DNA of 64,000 bases from NCBI RefSeq assembly GCF_003014735.1, contig NZ_PYAX01000002.1:372001-436000 (forward strand), in the 5' to 3' direction. The number at the start of each line of letters is the position of its first letter. The stretch's first letter is position 1. Position numbers and translations under genes: made by a program. The stretch is from Saccharothrix carnea. GTDB taxonomy: Bacteria > Actinomycetota > Actinomycetes > Mycobacteriales > Pseudonocardiaceae. The notes beneath the pieces are model-generated. The model ran no database searches. It was not told where the DNA came from and saw only the letters and a list, made by a program, of their open reading frames with translations. Shown piece after piece: positions 15,454 through 22,135 of the stretch.

Positions 15454-16938
15454 ATGCCGTGGTTACGTCGATCCATCGGCGCTTTGTTGTTGACGGTCCT
15501 CGTCTGCGCGGGAGCGTCGGCGGGACCGGCGTTCGGCGACATCCCGGCGGCGGCCGGGCCCAGCGCGACCGCACCGCCCGAAACGGAGCCGACCACCACC
15601 GCGCCGGTCGAGACCTCGACGACGGCCCCGAGCGGACCCAAAACGACGACCGGACCCGAGCGCGCCGGCGGCCCGGTGACCACGGAGCCCTCACCGGCGT
15701 TCGTGGACCTGACCCTCACGGTCGCCTTCGACAAACCGGAGTTCGTCGCGGACGAGCCGGTCACCGCACGGGCCAGGGTGACCAACGTCGGCACCGCGCC
15801 GGCGAACCGCGTGACCATCGACTCGCCCGGGAACGTGGAGGACGAGCGCTACTGGGAGGAGATCGGGTACTACGGCGTGCGGGTCGAACCCGGGCAGACC
15901 GTGGAAGCCACGTTCGTCGGACGGGTGACGACCACGGAGTACCCGGCGTCGATGGTCGTGACGATCAGGTCGCTCGACGAACCGGACGTGAACCCGGCGG
16001 ACAACGTCGTCGCGATCAGCGCCCCGGTCACCGTTGTCCGCGGCACCTTCGCGGGAACCGTCTACGCCGACCGCAACGGCGACGCGACCATGGACGCGGG
16101 TGAAGCCCTCGCCGACCTCCGGCTGGAGGTCGGCGGCCGGCCGGCCGGCTCCTACACAACGAAAACGGACTCGGCGGGCCGCTTCCTGTTCCGCGACCTA
16201 CCGCGCGGGAACCGGGCCTTCGACGTGCAGATCCCGATCGTGAACGTCATGGCGGAGGAGGGCTATCTGAGGGTTGGGTGCTCGATCGGCGTGCACCAGG
16301 GCGTCGCCACCACCGAGGTAGCCGCGCGGATCATCGGTGTCGTGGCGCCGAAGGTCGTCGGCTGGGTGGCGGTGGAGCGCTCGGTGTCGTGGCCCAGCAC
16401 GCTGGGAGGTCCGTATCCCGGCGCACCGGTGCCCAACCTCAAGATCTACCTGAAGGAGTGGCACACCGGTGCTGTCCTGGCCCGCGCCATCACGAATGCT
16501 CGCGGCGGCTTCGAGTTCCACGACGTCCCTGTCGGCTACTACGACGCAGGCGTCGTCGGTCCGTGGGCGATCATCTTCGGCAAGTACCTGACCGTTCGCC
16601 TCGGAGATCGGTTGGAGAGCGCGGTGACGGTCGCATTGCTGGGGCTGCCCGTCGCAGCGGCGTTCGGGTCCGAGGTCTACGTGCAACAGGCAGCGCTGTC
16701 CTCGGAGCAGTCGCGCACGCGCCACCAAGTCGACGCCGTGCTGCTGGAGGGCACACCCGGCTCCGCCGGAGGAGCGGCGCACAACATGTCGGTGACGAAG
16801 TTCGACGTGCCCGCGACGTGGACGCTGCCCGACGGGACGGCCCGGCGGGGCGAGGTTCAAGTCACCAGTGATGTGCTCGCCGGCAGCGGGGTCCGGATCT
16901 GGGTCGACGACAGGGGTGCGCGGTGGCCGCGCCGCTGA
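15454..16938 (+). CDS. Secreted SdrB/CARDB-like protein fused to Rv1733c-like segment
   Basis: A 494-residue frame starting with a signal peptide (LLLTVLVCAGASAGPAFG) and a threonine/proline-rich linker (residues about 30-75). A CARDB-like beta domain follows (LTLTVAFDKPEFVADEPVTA), then two SdrB-like modules with calcium-type motifs (TVYADRNGDATMDAGEALA; FEFHDVPVGYY). From about residue 390 it changes into the N-terminal span and periplasmic part of an Rv1733c-like protein (DRLESAVTVALLGLPVAAAFG, SEQSRTRHQVDAVLLEG, TWTLPDGTARRGEV). This order is unnatural, and the change falls at a plausible deletion joint near 16,600, so I read it as a chimera. ATG 15454 has GGGAGG-type sequence about 15 nt upstream. 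The secreted half could still be made. Confidence 0.65.
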   Translation: MPWLRRSIGALLLTVLVCAGASAGPAFGDIPAAAGPSATAPPETEPTTTAPVETSTTAPSGPKTTTGPERAGGPVTTEPSPAFVDLTLTVAFDKPEFVADEPVTARARVTNVGTAPANRVTIDSPGNVEDERYWEEIGYYGVRVEPGQTVEATFVGRVTTTEYPASMVVTIRSLDEPDVNPADNVVAISAPVTVVRGTFAGTVYADRNGDATMDAGEALADLRLEVGGRPAGSYTTKTDSAGRFLFRDLPRGNRAFDVQIPIVNVMAEEGYLRVGCSIGVHQGVATTEVAARIIGVVAPKVVGWVAVERSVSWPSTLGGPYPGAPVPNLKIYLKEWHTGAVLARAITNARGGFEFHDVPVGYYDAGVVGPWAIIFGKYLTVRLGDRLESAVTVALLGLPVAAAFGSEVYVQQAALSSEQSRTRHQVDAVLLEGTPGSAGGAAHNMSVTKFDVPATWTLPDGTARRGEVQVTSDVLAGSGVRIWVDDRGARWPRR

Positions 16939-17114
16939 CCGCCGAGGGCGCGGTGGTCACAGCAGTGGCGGTCGCGACGGGTTCGTGACTCGCTCTGGGC
17001 GGCGCGCTGGTGGTGTTCTGCGTGGCGGTCCGATGCGTCCACACCCGCCTCCGCCGGCACCGGTGGGAGCTGGAGTGGGCGGCGGTCGAACCCGGTTGGC
17101 GGAAGCTCGCGTGA
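16600..17114 (+). pseudogene. Rv1733c-like membrane protein, broken 3' part
   Basis: The chimeric frame carries the Rv1733c-like periplasmic region up to WVDDRGA. At about 16,922 one base appears lost in a G run, and the next 20 codons continue in a second frame as VAAPLTAEGAVVTAVAVATGS. An in-frame TGA (16,986-16,988) stands where TGG would be expected. The same frame then gives the second membrane span and tail LALGGALVVFCVAVRCVHTRL, ending WAAVEPGWRKLA at TGA 17112-17114. The ending closely matches the short protein at 19850-20092 (EWAAVGPDWRTLA). Rv1733c is a DosR-regulon membrane antigen of unknown function. Confidence 0.6.
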
Positions 17115-17178
17115 CAACGCATCCCGGTCGCTGTGCCGGAGGTCCGGTGGTGAAGGCACAACCCGGCGACCGGACGGT

Positions 17179-17550
17179 TCACCGTCGGCCGTCCTGGGCG
17201 GCGGCCAGGCTCGCGCGGCAGCAGCGCACGATCTGGCGGGTTGCGGGGCTGTCGGGGGTCCGCCGGCAGCGCAGGCAGTGGACGGTGACCGCTCCGGTGA
17301 GCTCGTCGACGCTGACGGAGGCGGGGCACTCGCAGTTCCTGCACCAGCGGTGACCGGTCACGGAGATGACGTGTGCCGGGGAGTGCACGCACTGGTGCAG
17401 CCAGCGGCGGTGGACGCGGCAGCTGATGCGTTCGAGCGGGTTGAACCCGGTTTCCTCGGCGTCGTCCTCGGCGGCGAGCACAGCGGCGAGCCTCGGGTCC
17501 CGGATACCGGTGTAGGTGTCGCGTCGAGTGGTCTGCAGCAGCGTGGTCAT
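17179..17550 (-). CDS. Small cysteine/histidine-rich protein
   Basis: A 123-residue protein with seven cysteines in metal-site-like groups: RISCRVHRRWLHQCVHSPAH, HRWCRNCECPASVSV and TVHCLRCRRTP, then RCCRASLAA. A zinc ribbon or related small metal-binding fold is likely. ATG 17550 is preceded by GGAGACGACG. Homologous small proteins occur near stress clusters of other actinomycetes as far as I recall, but no function is known. A weak box-like sequence (AGGTCTTGGTCC) lies only 13 nt upstream and a better one at 17680, 130 nt upstream. Confidence 0.7.
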   Translation of the reverse strand: MTTLLQTTRRDTYTGIRDPRLAAVLAAEDDAEETGFNPLERISCRVHRRWLHQCVHSPAHVISVTGHRWCRNCECPASVSVDELTGAVTVHCLRCRRTPDSPATRQIVRCCRASLAAAQDGRR

Positions 17551-17679
17551 CGTCGTCTCCGAAGGTCTTGGTCCAGATGTCGAGCGTCCGCCCGGCACCA
17601 CACCTCCGGACACGGCACGAGGGCACCACCTCAGGAGGGCCTCGGGCAGCGCGTTCGCGCGGATGGGCACCGACACCGC

Positions 17680-17694
17680 GAGGACCAAGGTCCC
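17680..17694. promoter_or_regulatory. DosR-like box before hsp20
   Basis: GAGGACCAAGGTCCC is a good palindromic match (GGACC-A-AGGTCC). It lies only 17 nt upstream of the hsp20 GTG, closer than an activator normally binds, and 130 nt upstream of the divergent cysteine-rich gene. Either it serves the divergent gene or the hsp20 promoter has been altered. Confidence 0.45.
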
Positions 17695-17710
17695 TGACGA
17701 ACGAGCGCCT

Positions 17711-18379
17711 GTGACGACGGTCGAGAGGCGTCCTGTCGGCGGACTGATCCCCGAGGTGCGCGGTCCGTTCGAGGGCGCGTGGCCCTTCGGCCCGCGTCAC
17801 TCGGTCCAGGTCGAGGACTTCCTCGAGGAAGGCGCCTCCGTGCTGCGCGCGGAGCCGCCGGGCCTCGACGCGGAGTCCGACATCGAGGTCGGCACCGCGG
17901 GCGACCGGCTCACCATCACCGCGAAGCGGGAACGGGAGGTGCGCGGACAGCACCGGTCCGAGTTCTACGACGGCTCCTTCAGCCGCACGGTCGCACTGCC
18001 CGGTCACCGGGCCGCGAGTGCGCGCAAGACCCCGGTCGGGACACCGGAGGAGCAGGTCTCCACACCGGGTCGCGAGGACCGGACGGGCGCCGCGCCGCAC
18101 AGGCGGGAGGCACCGGTCCGGCGCCGTCGCGCGTCACTCCTGCGGCACCCGGATGACGTCGCCCGGGTTGATGACGTCCGGGTCGGTGATGGTCTGCGGG
18201 TTCGCCGCCACGAGGCGGTGGTGGAGGTTGCCCGCGCCGTAGTAGCGGGTGGACAGCGCCCACAGCGTCTCGCCCGCCACGACCACGTGCTCCAGGTAGG
18301 TCCGGTAGCCGGGGACGATCTTCGGACCGAGCACGACGGGCACGACCACCTTGTCCAGTTCCTCGCCGTCCTTCGGTGA
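17711..18379 (+). pseudogene. Hsp20/alpha-crystallin protein, C-terminally truncated
   Basis: GTG 17711 starts a normal small heat-shock protein: PVGGLIPEVRGPFEGAWPFG, HSVQVEDFLEEGASVLRAE, PPGLDAESDIEV, GDRLTITAKRE and HRSEFYDGSFSRTVALP. The alpha-crystallin domain breaks off after about 98 residues, before its last strands and the C-terminal I-X-I anchor. The frame then runs about 120 codons through arginine-rich nonsense antisense to the LysM gene until 18379. The chaperone would not assemble. The intact homologue in mycobacteria (HspX) is the most strongly DosR-induced protein, so loss here is notable. Deletion against the convergent LysM gene is the simplest explanation. Confidence 0.65.
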
Positions 18380-18625
18380 GATGTGGAAGACCTCGACGAA
18401 CAGCCGGGAGAGCGTGAAGCTCGCGCCCGACACGTCGACGCTGAGCTGGAACTGGCTGTGCCCGCCGACACCGTCACCGGCCATGAAGAAGCCGGTCACC
18501 TCGTCGTGGCCCTCGTGGACCCGGTAGTTGAAGCCGGCCTCGAACGCCCCACCGGCCGTTCCGCCGATCAGGATGTCGTTGCCCACCAAGTCGTACGCCT
18601 TCGGCTGCTGCACGTCGATGGACAT
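18134..18625 (-). CDS. Gmad2-like plus LysM domain protein
   Basis: A 163-residue protein. Residues about 1-105 form a beta-rich domain (YDLVGNDILIGGTAGGAFEAG, FNYRVHEGHDEVTGFFMAGD) resembling the immunoglobulin-like Gmad2 or spore-germination type domain. Residues 112-163 are a LysM module (HVVVAGETLWALSTRYYGAG, VAANPQTITDPDVINPGDVI). No signal peptide is visible although LysM normally binds peptidoglycan, so localisation is unclear. ATG 18625 follows GGGAGGCGCGGAC. Converges with the truncated hsp20; its upstream region is shared with the divergent CBS gene at 18826 and its DosR-like boxes. Confidence 0.8.
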   Translation of the reverse strand: MSIDVQQPKAYDLVGNDILIGGTAGGAFEAGFNYRVHEGHDEVTGFFMAGDGVGGHSQFQLSVDVSGASFTLSRLFVEVFHISPKDGEELDKVVVPVVLGPKIVPGYRTYLEHVVVAGETLWALSTRYYGAGNLHHRLVAANPQTITDPDVINPGDVIRVPQE

Positions 18626-18737
18626 GTCCGCGCCTCCCGTGGTCGGTGTCGGCAGCGTATGCCGGAGATCTGCGGATGTCCCCCGACCACCGGCACGTCA
18701 CCCGTTCGGGGACACCTGCGCGTGCGGCGCCGTCGTT

Positions 18738-18765
18738 GGGCCCTGGTCGCCGAGGACCATCGACC
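18738..18765. promoter_or_regulatory. Tandem DosR-like boxes between LysM and CBS genes
   Basis: GGGCCCTGGTCGCC (18738-18751) and AGGACCATCGACC (18753-18765) lie 60-88 nt upstream of the CBS gene start at 18826 and 113 nt from the LysM start at 18625. Each half keeps the GGNCC/GGTC pattern but is degenerate. Confidence 0.45.
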
Positions 18766-18825
18766 GCTGGCGAGAGGGCAACGGCTGCCTAACGTCGAAG
18801 TCACCTGCGACGAGGGAGGTGCGCC

Positions 18826-19410
18826 GTGCGGGCACGAGACATCATGACCAGCCCGGTCATCGCCGTGACACCGGACGTGCCGATCCGCGTGGCGGCGACG
18901 CTGATGGTCTCGCACGGCTTCGCGGCGCTGCCCGTGGTCGACGGTGGCCGGCGACTCGTCGGTATCGTCACCGAGGCCGACCTGCTGCGCGGCCGCTACA
19001 CCGACGGAGAGCCCGGCGACGCGCCGGTGAGTGACGTGCTGACCACCCCGGTGCGCGGGGTGGACCCCACCGCACCGGCCGGCCTGCTCGCCAGGGTGAT
19101 GGTCGACGACGGGATCCGCTGCGTCCCCATCCTGGACGGTCTGCGGCTGGTCGGTGTGGTGACCAGGCACGACCTGGTGCGGGCGTTGGCCCGCACCGAC
19201 GCCTCCGTCGAGCGTGAGGTGCGGGAACGCCTGGACGCCTACGACCCGAACGGTCGGTGGTCGGTGACCGTGCGCGACGGTCATGCCGACATCGGGACGA
19301 CATTCCCCGACGAGAGGTCCTGGAGGGTCGTCGTCGCCTTGGCCGAGGCGGTGCCCGGGGTCCTGAGCGCGTACGTGCACGAGACGACAGCCGCAGACAC
19401 GGAGCGTTGA
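18826..19410 (+). CDS. CBS-pair protein with BON-like tail
   Basis: A 194-residue paralogue of the proteins at 14722 and 21455. CBS 1 covers residues about 3-58 (RARDIMTSPVIAVTPD, GFAALPVVDGGRRLVGIVTE) and CBS 2 about 68-122 (VSDVLTTPVRGVDPTA, GIRCVPILDGLRLVGVVTRHDLV). The tail WSVTVRDGHADIGTTFPDE and VVVALAEAVPGVLSAYV is BON-like. GTG 18826 is supported by GAGGGAGGTGCGCC. Tandem DosR-like boxes precede it. Probably senses an adenine nucleotide or similar ligand; partner unknown. Confidence 0.87.
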   Translation: MRARDIMTSPVIAVTPDVPIRVAATLMVSHGFAALPVVDGGRRLVGIVTEADLLRGRYTDGEPGDAPVSDVLTTPVRGVDPTAPAGLLARVMVDDGIRCVPILDGLRLVGVVTRHDLVRALARTDASVEREVRERLDAYDPNGRWSVTVRDGHADIGTTFPDERSWRVVVALAEAVPGVLSAYVHETTAADTER

Positions 19411-19440
19411 GCAGGCGCCGGAACAGCGGGCCGCGGCGGC

Positions 19441-19674
19441 TCAGGAGTCCACAGAGGGCGCGATCACGACCGGGCACCCCGAGTACCGCACGCGGTCGGT
19501 CGACACGGGCTGCCCGCTCGTGGAACGCGCGGAGCCGGCTCTCCTTCGCGGGGTGGCCATGATCACCTCCGCGGTGTCGCCGGTCCGCGCCGACTGGGTC
19601 AACGCCCGGCGCACTGCGTTGCGGCTCGCAGCCGATCCGTTCACATCGACCGGGGCGAGAGCCCGAAGTGAGTG
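19441..19674 (-). pseudogene. Universal stress protein remnant
   Basis: The N-terminal signature VDVNGSAASRNAVRRALTQS and the following AEVIMAT lead directly, after about 20 unrelated residues, into the C-terminal strand VRYSGCPVVIAPSVDS. The central Usp domain, including the glycine-rich ATP loop, has been removed, leaving about 70 codons. A start ATG cannot be placed with confidence. Another case in this window where both gene ends survive and the middle is lost. Confidence 0.5.
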
Positions 19675-19737
19675 AGATTCGGCTTGCCCGCACCCTCGAC
19701 TGCGCGTCGTCCACCGACGTCCGCGGCGGCGTTCGCA

Positions 19738-19779
19738 GGGGTCGGAGGTCCCGACCCATCAGGGACCCCCACGGCGACC
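19738..19779. promoter_or_regulatory. Tandem DosR-like boxes heading the 19850-25520 operon
   Basis: GGGGTCGGAGGTCCC (19738-19752; minus strand GGGACCTCCGACCCC) is followed by GGGACCCCCACGGCGACC (19762-19779), 71-112 nt before the first start codon at 19850. The arrangement and intervening sequence nearly repeat that at 14598-14634, suggesting a common promoter origin. Confidence 0.65.
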
Positions 19780-19849
19780 AACGACTCTGTGGACCGACCT
19801 CGTACCGGACGAGCCTGAGAGGCACCGGAGCGGACGAGGAGGGCGGGAC

Positions 19850-20092
19850 ATGGACACGCGGTCGAGCCCAGGAGGACCGGCACGCCGGGCCTTCGCCGGG
19901 CGCAACCCGCTCGACGACCGGATCGAGGGGGCCGTCGCGGTCGCCTCGGTCGCGGTGACGGGCTCGTGGATCGCGCTCGGCGGCGCGGTGGCGCTCGGGT
20001 ACGTGCTGGTCCGCTCGGCGCACACCCGGCTCCGGAGCCTGTGGAAGACCGAGTGGGCCGCTGTCGGGCCCGATTGGAGGACGTTGGCATGA
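19850..20092 (+). CDS. Shortened Rv1733c-like membrane protein
   Basis: An 80-residue product. Residues 1-27 match the cytoplasmic start of Rv1733c-like proteins (FAGRNPLDDRIEGAVAV) and residues 28-80 their second span and tail (SWIALGGAVALGYVLVRSAHT, LWKTEWAAVGPDWRTLA). The first span and the roughly 100-residue extracytoplasmic domain are missing, yet the frame is preserved. ATG 19850 has GGACGAGGAGGGCGGGAC upstream, and the stop overlaps the next start (ATGA), so it heads a coupled operon with good expression signals. It may be a degenerate leader cistron kept for translational coupling, or a minimal functional protein. Confidence 0.6.
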   Translation: MDTRSSPGGPARRAFAGRNPLDDRIEGAVAVASVAVTGSWIALGGAVALGYVLVRSAHTRLRSLWKTEWAAVGPDWRTLA

Positions 20093-21462
20093 CCACCTAT
20101 CCCGTTCGCGTGCACGGCCGGTTCGACCCAGCCCTCAACCGCTGGTTGTGGCTGGTCAAGTGGCTGCTCGTGATCCCGCACTACCTGGTGCTGACCTTCC
20201 TCTGGATGGCGTTCGCGGTGGTGGGGCTGGTCGCGTTCATCGCGATCCTGGTGACCGGCCGCTACCCGCGCCCGCTGTTCGACTTCGCGCTCGGAGTGCT
20301 GCGCTGGACGTGGCGGGTCGCCTACTACTCGTTCGGCGCGCTGGCGACCGACCGGTACCCGCCGTTCAGCCTCGCTGAGGAGCCGGACTACCCGGCGACG
20401 CTCGACATCGCCTACCCCGAGCAGCTCTCGCGCGGCCTGGTGCTGGTCAAGTGGCTGCTGGCCATCCCGCACCTGGTCATCGTGGGAATCTTCCTCGGCG
20501 GTGGCGGCTACCTGGCCTTCCGGGCGGGGGAGTGGGCGTACAGCCCGGCCGGCGGCCTGGTCGGGCTGCTCGTGCTGATCGCCGGTGTGGTGCTGCTGTT
20601 CACCGGCCGCTACCCGCGCGGCGTGTTCGACTTCGTCCTGGGCATGGACCGCTGGGCACTGCGCGTCGCGGCCTACGTCGGCTTGATGACCGACGCCTAC
20701 CCGCCGTTCCGATTCGACACCGGTGGCGACGAACCCGGCGCCGCCACCCTGGACGTGCCGCCGCCCGCACCGTCGGGCGGCACCGCGGGCCGTGTCGTCC
20801 CGGCGGTGATCGGCGTCCTGCTGCTCCTGACGGGCACCGGGCTCTCGGCGGCCGGGGCGCTCGGGCTGTGGGCCGACCAGACCCAGCGCGACGCGACCGG
20901 CGCGGTCACCGCACCCGCGCAGAGCCTGCGCAGCACCGGCTACGCGGTGGAGCTCGGCACCGCCGAGATGCACTGGACCGAAGCGGGCTGGACGGTCGGC
21001 GAGGACTGGCTCGGCGCGATCGGCCTGCGGGTCGACCCCGACGCGTTCGTCGGCATTGGACCTGCCTCCGACGTCGCCCGCTACCTGGCCGGGGTCGACC
21101 GCGACCGCGTGAGCGGCTTCGGCGACCAAGCGCTCTACCGGCACAGCACGGGCACCGCGCCCGCCACCTTGCCGCACGCCCAGCCGTTCTGGGTGTCGTC
21201 GGGCTACGGCTCGCTCACCTGGACCGCGCAGCCCGGCACCTGGACCGCGGTGGTGATGAACGCCGACGGCTCGCGCGCGGTCGACACGACCCTCGTGGCC
21301 ACCGCGACCCTGCCCGCGCTCGCACCGGCGGCGTGGACGGCGCTCGGCGTCGGCGTGCTGCTGCTGTTCCTCGGTGGTGGTCTGGTGCTCTTCGCCGCGA
21401 CCCGACCGACCCGACCCACCGCGACCGTGCGGACCACCCTCGAAGGAGAGACCCATGCGTGA
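20089..21462 (+). CDS. DUF4389 multi-span membrane protein
   Basis: A 457-residue protein with two DUF4389 modules, each holding the repeated LVKWLL-IPH motif (RWLWLVKWLLVIPHYLVLT and LVLVKWLLAIPHLVIVG) and the marker VTGRYPRPLFDF / FTGRYPRGVFDF. Each module carries two spans; a fifth span (VIGVLLLLTGTGLSAAGALG) precedes a soluble beta-rich domain (residues 285-425), and a last span is near the C-terminus (ALGVGVLLLFLGGGLVLFAA). Starts at ATG 20089 by ATGA overlap. DUF4389 proteins have no known activity but recur in actinomycete dormancy-type clusters. Its stop overlaps the next CBS gene by 8 nt. Confidence 0.88.
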   Translation: MTTYPVRVHGRFDPALNRWLWLVKWLLVIPHYLVLTFLWMAFAVVGLVAFIAILVTGRYPRPLFDFALGVLRWTWRVAYYSFGALATDRYPPFSLAEEPDYPATLDIAYPEQLSRGLVLVKWLLAIPHLVIVGIFLGGGGYLAFRAGEWAYSPAGGLVGLLVLIAGVVLLFTGRYPRGVFDFVLGMDRWALRVAAYVGLMTDAYPPFRFDTGGDEPGAATLDVPPPAPSGGTAGRVVPAVIGVLLLLTGTGLSAAGALGLWADQTQRDATGAVTAPAQSLRSTGYAVELGTAEMHWTEAGWTVGEDWLGAIGLRVDPDAFVGIGPASDVARYLAGVDRDRVSGFGDQALYRHSTGTAPATLPHAQPFWVSSGYGSLTWTAQPGTWTAVVMNADGSRAVDTTLVATATLPALAPAAWTALGVGVLLLFLGGGLVLFAATRPTRPTATVRTTLEGETHA

Positions 21463-22135
21463 ACCCGAGGTTGCCTCGCTGATGACCCGCGAGGTGGTGA
21501 AGGTCGACGTCGGCACCCCGTTCAAGGACGTCGCCGCGATCCTGACCGACGGCGCGTTCAGCGCCGTGCCGGTGGTGGACACCGATGGCCGGCCGATCGG
21601 CGTGGTGTCGGAGGCCGATCTGCTGCCCAAGGAGGAGTACCGGGGCGGCACCGAACCCGGCCCGTCCATGTTCGCCCGCCGCGACATCAAGCAGCGCTGG
21701 CGGCAGGTGAGCGGCACCACCGCGGGCGACGTGATGACCACCCCGGTCGTCACCATCGGACCGGACGCGCCCGCGAGCGCCGCCGCGCACGAACTGGCGG
21801 TGGGAGGTGTGCGCCGGCTGTTCGTCGTGGACGCCGACGGCAGGCTGCTCGGTGTCCTGTCGCGTCGGGATCTGCTGAAGGTGTTCCTGCGCAGCGACGA
21901 GGACTTGCGCCGCACTGTCGTGCACGAGGTCCTGCAGCGGACGCTGTGGGTGGAACCCACCGCGGTCGAGGTCGAGGTGGTCGACGGCGTGGTCACGCTG
22001 CGCGGCACCATCGAGCGCCGCAGCGAAGCCGACATCGCGTACCGCCTCACCCTGGCCATGCCCGGTGTGGTCGACGTCCACAACCACCTGTCCTACGGCT
22101 GGGACGACACCGACACCAGCCACCGGATCGGGTGA
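21455..22135 (+). CDS. CBS-pair plus BON domain protein
   Basis: A 226-residue protein with the clearest architecture of the three paralogues. CBS 1 is at residues about 7-62 (VASLMTREVVKVDVG, FSAVPVVDTDGRPIGVVSEADLL) and CBS 2 about 88-148 (AGDVMTTPVVTIGPD, VRRLFVVDADGRLLGVLSRRDLLKV). A canonical BON domain follows at about 150-215 (VHEVLQRTLWVEPTAVEVEV, VVTLRGTIERRSEADIAYRL). The ATG lies inside the DUF4389 3' end with GAAGGAGAGACCC upstream; the stop overlaps the ATPase start (GTGA). BON domains bind membranes or polysaccharides, so this could link nucleotide sensing to the adjacent membrane proteins. Confidence 0.9.
   Translation: MREPEVASLMTREVVKVDVGTPFKDVAAILTDGAFSAVPVVDTDGRPIGVVSEADLLPKEEYRGGTEPGPSMFARRDIKQRWRQVSGTTAGDVMTTPVVTIGPDAPASAAAHELAVGGVRRLFVVDADGRLLGVLSRRDLLKVFLRSDEDLRRTVVHEVLQRTLWVEPTAVEVEVVDGVVTLRGTIERRSEADIAYRLTLAMPGVVDVHNHLSYGWDDTDTSHRIG

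Noticed and set aside
17563..17574. AGGTCTTGGTCC as a further DosR-like box
   Set aside because: Only 13 nt from the start codon of the cysteine-rich gene and lacks the GGG edges; too weak to list as a feature.
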